DNA from: Haematobia irritans
Lineage: Eukaryota > Arthropoda > Insecta > Diptera > Muscidae
Reading direction: 5' to 3'
Assembly: GCF_050003625.1 (NCBI RefSeq)
Contig: NC_134397.1
Location: 99,308,162-99,372,161, forward strand
Length of the DNA: 64,000 nucleotides
Shown here one piece after another: positions 50,701 through 61,939 of the stretch (position 1 is the stretch's first letter; each line of letters begins with the position of its first letter). The position numbers and the translations under genes were made by a program. The notes beneath the pieces were generated by a model that saw only the letters and a list, made by a program, of their open reading frames with translations, searched no databases and had not been told where the DNA came from.

Positions 50701-52124
50701 ACATTGGTTTGTAAAACTTCATAAGGCGATAAAAATAAGTTCACATCTTTTTTCACTGTTTAACTAAAAAGTATTATTTATTCCACTTACCGTTGATGGG
50801 TCTTTCATTACGGATGCTGTTAAACCTGCTGCACTAGATCCTTTACCGGAAGTGTATACACCAATTGGTGCTACTTTTTCTACAAACTTTAATAATTGCG
50901 ACTTAGCGGTACCCGGATCTCCGAGCAAAAGGACATTTATATCACCTCGTCGACATAATCCATCAGGCAAACGCTTCCGGGAACCGCCAAATAGCATACA
51001 AGTTATAGCCTTTTTTATGTCATCCGAACCGAAAATACTTGGTGCCAGTGATTTTGAGAGACGTTCATATATATCAGGAGAGGCGGCCATGCGACGAAAT
51101 GTTTCTTCTTCTTCTGTGGTAATGTTGCTGTATCGTGAAATTGCACCAGACCCCTCAGTATCCACAGTGATGCCAACTACTCTCATATATGGAGCCCTGA
51201 CACCTACCACAGCTTTTTCACGACCCTCCTGTCGCGAAGGTTTACTCACTTTTCGAATTGAATATATTCCTTGTATGAGAACACGATTTCCTGGTACAAC
51301 TCGCTCACACAAAGACCTTTCGCAAAACAATTGCAGATGTCGAGGAATTTCTCCCTGAGGCACAAAATCCGGTAATTCTTGTAACTTAAGAATTTGGTAG
51401 TCTACACATTTGCATTTATCTGGCATAATAAAAAACGGATCCAAGGGACATTTGGGTCTGCCGGCTTGGTCCGTTGTGCACTTACGAGGAAGAGCATAAC
51501 CTTCTAAACCGGGATTTACTTTTAAATTTGGAATTACTGTATGGCACGAACTGCACATTAGGGACATGCGTATAGCTTTAGCATTGATTCCAGATGCTGC
51601 CACAATTATGCCAGCAATTTTTACCAATTTAGACACGCTGTCAGATTTAATATCGCGAATATTGGTTGGATTTGCGTTTGACATAAGTAGAATTTGAATG
51701 TCATGTAAGCTTTCTTCCTTTTCAGGCCGGGGAGCTGTTATTTCATCTGCTACTTCTCGTGCTGCCTCTTCAAATATTTGCAAATGTTCCGTTGGCTGCT
51801 TTGTCAATTTGTCTGCAAGAGTCTCATCAAAACCAGACACATCTTCCATTTCTACTTCCAGATAATAACGCCCGTTCAAATAGTTCCTCTTTAAAGTATC
51901 ACTAAGGATTTTCCAAAAGAATTAAGATTAATCATAGATCGCGAACGTGATCTAAAGTAAATCACTTACCGATATTTATAAAAGAAATTGTCTTCGTTGA
52001 AAGTGCGCAAAAACTCTTTGTATTTCTTTTTCACAGCTTGCATATTAATTTGATTCCCATCTTGCTGTGTTTCTCCTAATAAATTGTCAGAAAAAAATAT
52101 TCCAGCTTCGTCGAATCCTTCCAT
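46939..52124 (-). CDS. Mcm5: Mcm5, DNA replication licensing helicase subunit
   Basis: Mcm5 is one of six subunits of the MCM2-7 ring, the replicative helicase that licenses origins in the nucleus. Exons: 52124-51970 ([14 protein letters not shown]), 51901-50791 and 47759-46939. Introns are 68 bp, 3,031 bp and one of unknown length, with GT...AG ends. Exon 2 holds the zinc region (CSSC, later CPLDPF) and Walker [12 protein letters not shown]. Exon 3 holds Walker [10 protein letters not shown] and the LSRFD arginine finger. About 38 C-terminal residues are expected in a fourth exon that I cannot find. Exon 3 has three single-base indels (near 47738, 47728 and 47313). As the gene is essential and the protein otherwise conserved, I take these as assembly errors, though a decaying copy is possible. 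Confidence 0.93.
48528..48900 (-). pseudogene. LINE RT scrap in Mcm5 intron 2
   Basis: [11 protein letters not shown] near 48895-48863 and [11 protein letters not shown] near 48750 are RT motifs of Jockey-type LINEs, separated by an extra stretch of about 90 bp. The YADD box reads VIADD. The fragment is dead. Confidence 0.65.
48925..49497 (+). pseudogene. Tandemly duplicated LINE RT fragment (285-bp unit)
   Basis: Each unit encodes an RT stretch of a Jockey-type [24 protein letters not shown], then a frame change and YADDVQIYL (the catalytic box). The units start with CACAGCGTTCGACTGTG at 48925 and 49210 and are nearly identical. The array ends just before mariner M3. Confidence 0.8.
49511..50439 (+). 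mobile_element. DD41D mariner-like element M3 in Mcm5 intron 2
   Basis: 929 bp with the same termini as M1 and M2 and a TA duplication (49509-49510, 50440-50441). It is inserted at the AACAAGTATA end of a mini-me-like repeat, the remainder of which continues at 50440. Confidence 0.95.
49624..50333 (+). pseudogene. Broken DD41D mariner transposase (M3)
   Basis: The catalytic core is open from 49714 to 50286 and has all three Asp residues ([26 protein letters not shown]). The N-terminal DNA-binding domain is deleted with exactly the same junction as M2. One T is missing near 50268, so the last residues ([10 protein letters not shown] in sister copies) are out of frame. The orientation is opposite to Mcm5. 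Confidence 0.9.
50440..50690 (-). repeat. Mini-me-like repeat piece
   Basis: Begins TACGTTCGGCCGGGCCGAATC and ends near TTTAGCACTTTCTTAC. It is the continuation of the repeat cut by M3. Confidence 0.55.
50791..51901 (-). CDS. Mcm5: Mcm5 exon 2
   Basis: 1,111 bp, fully open. The acceptor CTTAG precedes 51901 and the donor GTAAGT starts at 50790, after MKDPST. It encodes the N-terminal domain, the zinc-binding region and Walker A. Confidence 0.95.
51970..52124 (-). CDS. Mcm5: Mcm5 exon 1
   Basis: Starts at ATG (52124-52122). Encodes 51 codons plus two bases. The donor GTAAGT begins at 51969. The reading ends FYKYR, completed by the first base of exon 2. Confidence 0.93.
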
Positions 52125-52340
52125 TGTTATTTTGCTGATAATGCTTGCAAATTCTTTGATTCCTTAGTAGACTACTTGCAAAAATTTCTTGCTACAACAA
52201 TACCTTCTATACACGCCACTTTCCCGCCAAATTGTGAAACAAACATCAAAGATTATTCAGAACAAGAGAGGGACGTTCTCACTTTTATTGAAAAAGTGAC
52301 TGTAAGAATTGTAGAGGGCGCCCCCAAAAATTGTATACTC

Positions 52341-54916
52341 CCAATGAACACAAACGTTTGAAAAATGCTAAATTTCAACAATTTTTCAAACTTTTTTTCA
52401 AAGGATTAGGGTAAGATTCAAGTTGATAAATTGTTAAGAAAATCGCGTTCTCAACAAAAAACAGACATTACCCTCAACAGTGAAATTCAACACATTAGCA
52501 ATAATATCTGAAGTGTTATCCTCAAATTGAAATGCATCGCTACTCAATAATTTGTCAAACAATTTTCGATGCGAGTCAAATTCAAAATTAACATCGTTGC
52601 AAATACTTTTCAACCTAAATTTGTATGAATGATATCCCCACTTCAAATTGAAAGTCAAATCCAAAATTCTATGAATTTTGTATAATTTATTCATTTTCAT
52701 CAAAATAATATATATAAAAATACACTACACTACATAGTACAATACAATACCAATTGATAAATAATAATCTTATTAAACATATCAACAAATAAGAACAAAA
52801 AAAAAAACAAAACTTTAAATATCTTAAACATTATTAGTAAACACTTTTGCATTGATAATTCGATTTCCTTCCTTTTGGTGTCATAAAACAGCATTAAAAT
52901 TTATTAACATGCGGGCAATTTGAAATTAGGAACGTACTGGACCGCGTGTTAGAATTGATTTCCAGCAGAAGGAATTCACATTTTAAACTGATAATAGCAT
53001 ATGAATTAAACTGACGATGTGATGCACATTTTCATCCAGAAGTTGTTGATTTCAACCACTTGTTGTTTTTAACAATTTTAATTGGTTGCACTTGTAATAT
53101 TTCTGGAAACTTTTTCTTGTCGATAAGCCACTCATTTTTCATTGGTCACCTTCTTAACGTTTGCATGAATGTAGTATCCAAAGATTTTAGTTTTCTGTAA
53201 AGAGATTTAAATTTAGTGACTTCTCTAAAGTTTTGATTTAAGTTTTCATATTGACGTACCAATTATTATAAACTATTTGAAGCAATTCCAGTTAATTGTC
53301 CACCATTTTTTCATCGGTCAGCTTTTTAATGTTTTGAAGAACGTAGAATGCATAATTTTAGTTTCTGCAAAGAGATATACATTTAGTGATTTCTTTATTT
53401 TTATTCATTTTTTCATTTTTTTTTTCATTTTTTATTTTCACTTACCTATTTTTATAAACTATTTGGTTATTTGTCTAAAATTTTCAATTTTTTTTATTTC
53501 TTGCAATTGACCACGAACTTCCCCAATAAACACAGGATGAGCGTTTTTCAAATGCAACAACTTTTCAGTTTGAGGGTAAATATAATTTTCAACATAAATT
53601 CAACTTGACTTGAAATAGCTCATCTTCAATACATCTTCAAATTGTTTGCGAATTACTTTCAATTTGCCAAAATGTTGACGAAATCTTTGAAAAGGTGTTG
53701 AAGATAATATGAGAAAACTTTGACAAAACACTACCATAAAATGCAACGAAAAAACCATGTGGTTTTCAATACTTATTTGTGCAACGAAGTTCGTGGTCAA
53801 TTGCAAGAAATTAAAAAAAATAACCAAATAGTTTATAAAAATAGGTAAGAAAAAATGAAATAAAACTTTAAGGAAGTCACTAAATGTATATATCTTTGTA
53901 GAAAACTATAATTATGGATTCTACGTTCTTGAAAACATTAAAAAGCTGACCAATGAAAAAATGGTGGACAATTAACTGGAACTGCTTCAAATAGTTTATA
54001 ATAATTGGTACGTCAATATGAAAAATTAAATCAACACTTTAAAGAAGTCACTAAATTTAAATCTCTTTGCAGAAAACTAAAATCTTTGGATGCTACATTC
54101 TTGCAAACAATAAGAAGCCGACCAATGAAAATGAGTGGCTTATCGACAAGAAAAAGTTTCCAGAAACATTACAAGTGCAACCAATTAAAATTGTTAAAAA
54201 CAACAAATTGTTGAAATCAACAACTTCTGGATGAAAATGTGCATCACATTATCAGTTTATTTCATATGCTATTATCAGTTTAGGATATTTTGTGAATTCC
54301 TTCTGCTGGAAATCAATTCTAACACGCGGTCCAGTACGTTCCTAATTTCAAATTGCCCGCATGTTAATAAAAGGGAGGAAATCGAATTATCAATGCAAAA
54401 GTGTTTACTAATAATGTTTAAGATATTTAAAGTTTTGTTGTTTGTTTGTTTGTTTTTTTTTTCTTATTTGTTGATATGTTTAGTAAGATTATTATTTATC
54501 AATTGGTATTGTAGTGTATTATGTAGTATAGTGTATTATTATATATTTTATTTTGATGAAAATGAATAAATTATACAAAATCCATAGAATTTTGGCTCTG
54601 ACTATCAATTTGAAGTGGGGATATTATTCATACAAATTTAGGTTGAAAAGTATTTGCAACGATGTTAATTTTGAATTTGACTCGCATCGAAAATTGTTTG
54701 ACAAATTATTGAGTAGCGATGCATTACAATTTGAGAATAACAATTGAGATATTATTGCTAATGTGTTGAATTTTAATGTTGAGGGTAATGTCTGTTTTTT
54801 GTTGAGAACGCGATTTTCTCAACAATTTCTCAACTTGAATATTACACTAATCCTTTGAAAAAATATTTGAAAATTTGTTGAAATTTAGCAATTTTCAAAC
54901 GTTTGTGTTTATTGGG
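52341..54916. repeat. Long palindromic repeat, arms over 1.1 kb (P1)
   Basis: The left side 52341-53519 is the reverse complement of about 53785-54916 with a few percent difference. Paired points sum to 107256 (for example 52692-52700 with 54556-54564). The outer ends read CCCAATGAACACAAACG and its complement. The middle (about 53520-53785) is a separate sequence starting CCCAATAAACACAGGATGAG. No gene. It may be a foldback-type element; it lies 200 bp upstream of Mcm5 exon 1. Confidence 0.88.
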
Positions 54917-54935
54917 TCGTTGTGTTTATTGGGTC

Positions 54936-56878
54936 ACATTTTAAACTGATAATAGCATATGAATTAAACTGACGATGTGATGCACATTTTCATCCAGAAG
55001 TTGTTGATTTCAACCACTTGTTGTTTTTAACAATTTTAATTGGTTGCACTTGTAATATTTCTGGAAACTTTTTCTTGTCGATAAGCCACTCATTTTTCAT
55101 TGGTCACCTTCTTAATGTTTGCATGAATGTAGTATCCAAAGATTTTAGTTTTCTGTAAAGAGATTTAAATTTAGTGACTTCTCTAAAATTTTGATTTAAG
55201 TTTTCATATTGACGTACCAATTATTATAAACTATTTGAAGCAATTCCAGTTAATTGTCCACCATTTTTTCATCGGTCAGCTTTTTAATGTTTTGAAGAAC
55301 GTAGAATGCATAATTTTAGTTTCTGCAAAGAGATATACATTTAGTGACTTCTTTATTTTATTTCATTTTTTCATTTTTTTTCATTTTTTATTTTCACTTA
55401 CCTATTTTTATAAACTATTTGGTTATTTGTCTAAAATTTTCCATTTTTTTTTATTTCTTGCAATTGACCACGAACTTCCCCAATAAACACAGGATGAGCG
55501 TTTTTCAAATGCAACAACTTTTCAGTTTGAGGGTAAATATAATTTTCAACATAAATTCAACTTGACTTGAAATAGCTCATCTTCAATACATCTTCAAATT
55601 GTTTGCGAATTACTTTCAATTTGCCAAAATGTTGACGAAAACTTTGAAAAGGTGTTGAAGATAATATGAGAAAACTTTGACAAAACACTACCATAAAATG
55701 CAACGAAAAAACCATGTGGTTTTCAATACTTATTTGTGCAACGAAGTTCGTGGTCAATTGCAAGAAATTAAAAAAAATAACCAAATAATTTATAAAAATA
55801 GGTAAGAAAAAATGAAATAAAACTTTAAGGAAGTCACTAAATGTATATATCTTTGTAGAAAACTATAATTATGGATTCTACGTTCTTGAAAACATTAAAA
55901 AGCTGACCAATGAAAAAATGGTGGACAATTAACTGGAACTGCTTCAAATAGTTTATAATAATTGGTACGTCAATATGAAAAATTAAATCAACACTTTAAA
56001 GAAGTCACTAAATTTAAATCTCTTTGCAGAAAACTAAAATCTTTGGATGCTACATTCTTGCAAACAATAAGAAGCCGACCAATGAAAATGAGTGGCTTAT
56101 CGACAAGAAAAAGTTTCCAGAAACATTACAAGTGCAACCAATTAAAATTGTTAAAAACAACAAATTGTTGAAATCAACAACTTCTGGATGAAAATGTGCA
56201 TCACATTATCAGTTTATTTCATATGCTATTATCAGTTTAGGATATTTTGTGAATTCCTTCTGCTGGAAATCAATTTTAGCACGCGGTCCAGTACGTTCCT
56301 AATTTCAAATTGCCCGCATGTTAATAAAAGGAAGGAAATCGAATTATCAATGCAAAAGTGTTTACTAATAATGTTTAAGATATTTAAAGTTTTGTTGTTT
56401 GTTTGTTTGTTTTTTTTTTCTTATTTGTTGATATGTTTAGTAAGATTATTATTTATCAATTGGTATTGTAGTGTATTATGTAGTATAGTGTATTATTATA
56501 TATTTTATTTTGATGAAAATGAATAAATTATACAAAATCCATAGAATTTTGGCTTTGACTATCAATTTGAAGTGGGGATATTATTCATACAAATTTAGGT
56601 TGAAAAGTATTTGCAACGATGTTAATTTTGAATTTGACTCGCATCGAAAATTGTTTGACAAATTATTGAGTAGCGATGCATTACAATTTGAGAATAACAC
56701 TTGAGATATTATTGCTAATGTGTTGAATTTTAATGTTGGGGGTAATGTCTGTTTTTTGTTGAGAACGCGATTTTCTCAACAATTTCTCAACTTGAATATT
56801 ACACTAATCCTTTGAAAAAATATTTGAAAATTTGTTGAAATTTAGCAATTTTCAAACGTTTGTGTTTATTGGGTCGTT
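54936..56878. repeat. Tandem second copy of most of P1 (P2)
   Basis: Offset by 1957-1958 bp from 52976-54920 and almost identical, so the palindrome is repeated in tandem minus its first 630 bp. A 23-bp ATTGGGTCGTTGTGTTTATT-type join lies between them. Confidence 0.9.
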
Positions 56879-57592
56879 GCACAAATGACTATTGAAAACC
56901 ACATGGTTTTTTCGTTGCATTTTAGGGTAGTGTTTTGTCAAAGTTTTCTCATATTAGGTCTGTTCGCGTACTTTTCCAGTAAAAAATATCCAGTAAAAAC
57001 TAGCAAGAGAATAAGAGTGTATTTTACACTCTTTGCTTAAAATTGCTGAAAAGTACACGAACGGTATCCAGTAACTATTTGCACATTGAAAATTTCAGCT
57101 GCTAAAACATTGAAAACAAAAAACGAATCCTGTATATTTAACTTCCAATCGTAGTTGCCGAACATGTACATTGTATTGGTACTTTGTTTGTTATCATAAA
57201 CAAGGTGGCAAACTATGCTATGGTTTGCAAGATTTTACTGGGGGAAAAATCTCTAGCAAAAACTTGCAATTTCTCTATCTCATAACTGTCAAATGTAGTC
57301 TCTCTCCGGCTCTCTTTTGTTGGCGTTTTGGTGTAAACGAACGACTTCCAGTAAAAATTTGTAATAATTATCAAAAATTATAGGGTTCTCGAACGGAGCT
57401 ATTATCTTACACACCTTTTCAAAGATTTCGTCAACATTTTGGTAAATTGGAAGTAGTTCGCAAATAATTTGAAGATGTATTGAAGATGAGCTATTTCAAG
57501 TCAACTTGAATTTATGTTGAAAATTAATTTACCCTCAAATTGAAAATTGTTGCATTTGAAAAACGCTCATCCTGTGTTTATTGGGCTATATC
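56879..57592 (-). repeat. Inverted copy of the palindrome centre, split by a MITE
   Basis: Reverse complement of 53520-53785, ending CATCCTGTGTTTATTGGG at 57592. It is interrupted at 56957-57399. Confidence 0.85.
56957..57399. mobile_element. 443-bp MITE with TATTA target duplication
   Basis: Ends are GGTCTGTTCGCGTAC and the reverse complement of GTTCTCGAACGGAGC, an imperfect inverted pair. TATTA lies on both sides (56952-56956, 57400-57404). The uninterrupted sequence at 53700-53730 has a single TATTA at this point. Confidence 0.85.
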
Positions 57593-57730
57593 AATTTGAG
57601 AGTGAAGCTGAGTACTATGTTCAGTTTTCAAGCTGAAAACCAGTTTGTTTTCATGGTTACTTTTTTAATTAATTAATTTAGAAATATAACATTATTTGCA
57701 ATCAATTCCTTGGATCTTTTTCATCCATTA

Positions 57731-57964
57731 AGGTGGGTACTATGTTCGGTTTTCGAGTTGAAAATCACTTTATTTTCGCGATTACTTTTCCTGAAATAAT
57801 CAAAATTATAAATTAAAACCAAAATATTCCTGTAAAGTCTTGCCGAAATCTTGGGGAACAAGAAACTGCGCATCACTTGAATTAATTTATCTGCTTCATA
57901 TTGAACTGTTTTATTAAAGTAACCGCGAAAATTTCAACTCGAAAAGCGAACATAGTACTTACCT
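57731..57964. mobile_element. Family B MITE with TTA target duplication
   Basis: 234 bp, ends AGGTGGGTACTATGTTCG and complement. TTA at 57728-57730 and 57965-57967. The host copy continues ATTTGGCAAGAC, as in uninterrupted relatives near 59130. Confidence 0.88.
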
Positions 57965-58107
57965 TTATTTGGCAAGACTCGATCAAAATATAATCGTCTT
58001 CATAAATATATTTGTACTTTTAATTTAGTGTTTTGGTGAAAAAACCGAATATAGTACTCACCTTTAAGGTTGGTATTAGTTCGAGTTTAGCCGCTAATTT
58101 TCACTAA

Positions 58108-58471
58108 AGGCCGGTATGCACCTCTAGCGAAATTTTCGGTAGCAAAAATTTATTTAAGTCTACAACAAAAATACAGGGCTGTGTACACAAATTTTAAACC
58201 AGCTAATCGCTTTTAAAAATTGTTAATATATGTTTCAAATATTCCTCAAATAAATTGTTCATTATTTACAGACCTTTTAAGACTTTTACGCACACAATGA
58301 TTGTAATAAATTAAATGTTTGCTGCCAAAATATGCTTTTGACAACCCTGTTATTTTCATTAGAGGTGCGTACCAGCTTACGAAATTGAACGCTACCGAAA
58401 ATTTCGTTAGCATAAATAGCAATGCATTTCTTATGGGAATGAAATTTTTCGCTAGAGGTGCATACCGGCCT
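58108..58471. mobile_element. Family C MITE, 364 bp, TAA target duplication
   Basis: Ends AGGCCGGTATGCACCTC and complement. TAA at 58105-58107 and 58472-58474. Removing it restores the family A sequence TTTTCACTAAAGTGAAAAC. It contains the empty site for mariner M2. Confidence 0.93.
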
Positions 58472-59509
58472 TAAAGTGAAAACTAAAGCAGTAAAAAACG
58501 TCATAAAATTATACACATTTGTTGCAGATTTCATTACAACTTTATGGGGAATATCCCAAACAAGTTTTCACAAAGTTTGTATTCCTTAAAATGGATTTTT
58601 AAAGAAAAGTAATCGTGAAAAAATTACGATTTTAAGGTGGGTACTATGTTCGTTTTTCGAGTTGAAAACCACTTTATTTTCGAGATTACTTTTCATTATA
58701 TAATCAAAATTATAAACGAAAATAAATATATTCCTGTAAAGTCTCGCCGAAATCTTTAGGAAAAAGAAACTCCGCGTCAAGTGAGTTAATTTTTCTGCTT
58801 CATATTGAACTGTTTTAATCGCGAAAATTTCAACGCGAAAACAGAACATAGTACCTACCTTTAGCGGCTAAAGCTGAGTACTATGTTCACTTTTCAAGCT
58901 GAAAACCAGCTTGTTTTCACGGTTACTTTTTTTAATTAATTAATTTAGAAATATAAAATTATTTGCAATCAATTCCTTGGATCTTGGGTATTAAGTTCGA
59001 GTTTAAGCTGAGTACTATGTTCAGTTTTCAAGCTGAAAACCAGCTTGTTTTCACGGTTACTTTTTTAAATTAATTAATATAGAAATATAAAATTATTTGC
59101 AATCAATTCCTTGGATCTTTTCCTTCCATTATTTGGTAAGACTTGATCAAAATATAATCGTCTTCATACATATTTTTGTACTTTTAGTTTAGTGTTTTGG
59201 TGAAAAACACGAACATAGTACTCACCTTTAAGCTGAGTACTATGTTCAGTTTTCAAGTTGAAAATCTGCTTGTTTTCACGGTTACTTTTCTTAATTAATT
59301 AATTTAGAAATATAAAAGTATTTGCAATCAATTCCTTGGATCTTTTCCATCCATTATTTGGCAAGACTTGATTAAAATATAATCGTCTTCATAAATATAT
59401 TTGTACTTTAACTTTAGGGTTTTGGTGAAAAAACAGAACATAATACTCACCTTTAGCCGCTAAAAACGTAATTTTTTCACGATTACTTTTCTGTAATAAT
59501 CCATTTTAA

Positions 59510-59873
59510 AGACCGGTACGCACCTCTAGCGAAATTTTCGGTAGAAAAAATTTATTTAAGTCTACAACAAAAAAACAGGGCTGTGTACACAAATTTTAAA
59601 CCAGCTAATCGCTTTTAAAAATTGTTAATATATGTTCCAAATATTCCTCAAATAAATTGTTTATTATTTACAGACCTTTTAAAACTTTTACGCACACAAT
59701 GATTGTAATAAATTAAATGTTTGCTGCCAAAATATGCTTTTAACAACCCTGTTATTTTCATTAGAGGTGCGTACCAGCTTGCGAAATTGAACGCTACCGA
59801 AAATTTCGTTAGCATAAATAGCAATGCATTTCTTATGGGAATGAAGTTTTTCGCTAGAAGTGCATACCGGCCT
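59510..59873. mobile_element. Family C MITE, 364 bp, second intact copy
   Basis: Same length and ends as the 58.1-kb copy (first bases AGACCGG). TAA at 59507-59509 and 59874-59876. Confidence 0.92.
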
Positions 59874-60715
59874 TAAGGTGAGTATTAAGTTCGAGTTTAG
59901 CCGCTAAAGGTGAGTATTAAGTTCAAGTTTAGCCGCTAAAATCGCCATTTTTTCACGATTACTTTTCTTTAATAATACTTTTTAAGGAATACAAACTTTG
60001 TGTAAACTTGCTTTGGGCTATTCCCCTTCAAGTTATAGTAAAATCTACAACAAATATGTATAATTTTATTCCTTTTTTTATTGATTTAGTTTTCACTTTA
60101 GTGAAAAAACTCGAACTTAATACCCACCTTAAAAACATGATTTTTTCACGATTACTTTTCTTTAATAATCCATTTTAAGGAATACAAACTTTGTGAAAAC
60201 TTACTTTGGGCTATTCCCCATCAAGTTATAATAAAATCTGCAACATATATGTATAATTTTATTCCTTTTTTTACTGATTTAGTTTTCACTTTAGTGAAAA
60301 AACTCGAACTTAATACCCACCTTTAAGGTGGGTATTAAGTTCGATTTTAGCCGCTAAAATCCTCATTTTTTCACGATTACTTTTCTTTAGTAATCCATTT
60401 TAATGAATACAAACTTTGTGCAAATTTACTTTGGGATATTCCCCATCAAGTTATAATGAAATCTGCAACAAATATGTATAATTTTATGACTTTTTTACTG
60501 ATTTAGTTTTCACTTTAGTGAAAATTAGCGGCTAAACTAGAACTTAATACTCACCTTTAAGGAAAACAAACTTTGTGAAAATTGGCTTTGGGCTTTTCCC
60601 CATCAAGTTATTATTCAACCGTCGAACTGAACGGACGTGTTTTCTAATAGCGGAGTATTTCATCGTAATAAGTACTTATTACGAATTTCACGTGTGGTGG
60701 AAATAATAAACCACC

Positions 60716-61939
60716 ATGCAGCGAAATTCAAAGTCATCCACTGGGTTGCTAACTTCAGGGCCCAGTGGACGGGTAACGACTGAAGTTATAAATTTGGGCA
60801 GCGACCAAGAGTCAGGCCCAATTAGTTGACCTGTAGACTGGTCGACTAGCGGTGACACTTTGGCAAGTCGAACCTTTTCTAAGGTGACGACATCAAAAGG
60901 AGGCAATCCCTCTCGAAAGAGTTTCAAGGAACGAAGAAATGCTTTGTTTATCCTAAAGAAATTAGGATCAGTCGACCCAAGCACGTTGTCGGCTAAGCAA
61001 AGCGATTCCTTAAAATGGGCACAAGGAATTCGTGAATCTGGAAAAAGGGAACGATCACCGGATGAGCTGCCATCCTCTAAACGGGATCAAAGATCGTTTG
61101 CCTCAGTTGCAAAAGACAGCATTGTGATGGCTATTATTAATAAAGGAGCATTGGACGGTATGATTCCAAGGCAAAAATGGGGGGAAATTGAGAACGCGAT
61201 GTCTGGTGTCTACTCAGAGGTGCGAAAAAAGTTTCCCGGACCAAGTCCTCGACGGCAAGATGCTGGATGGTATCAAGGGCGATATAAGTTAATAGCTTTT
61301 GCAGACCAGAGGTCTATGGATTGCTTTAAAGCTGCATTGATGCTAATTGGTGAAGTTTGGAAAGGAGCCGCTTTGGAGTTAGTCGATAAAAAAGACATAC
61401 CGGCTAAACCTAGAGCACATGCATGGATACCGGCAAACCCTCCTGATCCTGAGTCAATACTAGAGAGACTAAAAGAATGTAACCCAGATCTTCCAACCGC
61501 CGATTGGAAGGTTGGTCGTTTGGATGAGGTGGATGGACCAAGATGACATGCGGTGTTTATATTAAACATAGAGTCGCTGCCACATCTAGCCCAGACCCAA
61601 GGATGCGTAAGTTATGGCTTTCATGATATCCATATAAAGGTATACAAAAGCGATCAGCCAAAGGATACCGAAACGGACAAGCCTCCGGTAGAGTCAGCAG
61701 TGAAAAAATCTCCTAGCGAAGCCGAAGGAGACATAAAACCTGCAGACTATGGCGAAAATCATATGCGGGAAGTTTCTACAGGCTCAAGCCTCACCAAAGC
61801 TGAACCGCGGATTGTTGCGAGAGTCACCGAGATCTGTGAAGAGGAAGCCCTTGATGACTCAATTGTAGCGGCTGATGTGACGGTGGTTGAAAATTTGGAT
61901 GGTTCTACGGTTCCTCCAGATAAATCTTCACCATTGTGA
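60716..61939 (+). pseudogene. LINE ORF1 (copy L7)
   Basis: ATG at 60716 (MQRNSKSSTG). A stop occurs at about 60830 and another at 61543 (an Arg codon turned TGA in RRHAVFI). Between them the main frame has AKQSDSLKWAQGI, PSPRRQDAGWYQGRYK and NPDLPTADWKVGRLDEVDGP. The last part (61553-61939) is acidic. ORF1 ends at TGA 61939 and overlaps ORF2 by about 41 bases in another frame, which suggests coupled reinitiation or frameshifting for ORF2. Confidence 0.8.

Larger units (their letters stand above)
57600..60605. repeat. Cluster of nested MITEs
   Basis: At least three related families: A with ends AGGTGGGTATTAAGTTCGAG, B with ends AGGTG(A/G)GTACTATGTTC, and C with ends AGGCCGGTATGCACCTC. Complementary ends recur throughout in both orientations (for example at 58066, 58862, 59225, 60320). 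Elements insert inside each other. No coding sequence is seen in the 3 kb. Confidence 0.88.

Noticed and set aside
51070..51358. Plus-strand ORFs opposite Mcm5 (50852-51358, 47349-47768)
   Set aside because: They are antisense shadows of conserved Mcm5 exons with no family features.
52434..57383. Repeated short ORFs of 60-112 residues
   Set aside because: They occur in mirrored and tandem copies because of the palindrome; composition is AT-driven and no domain is visible.
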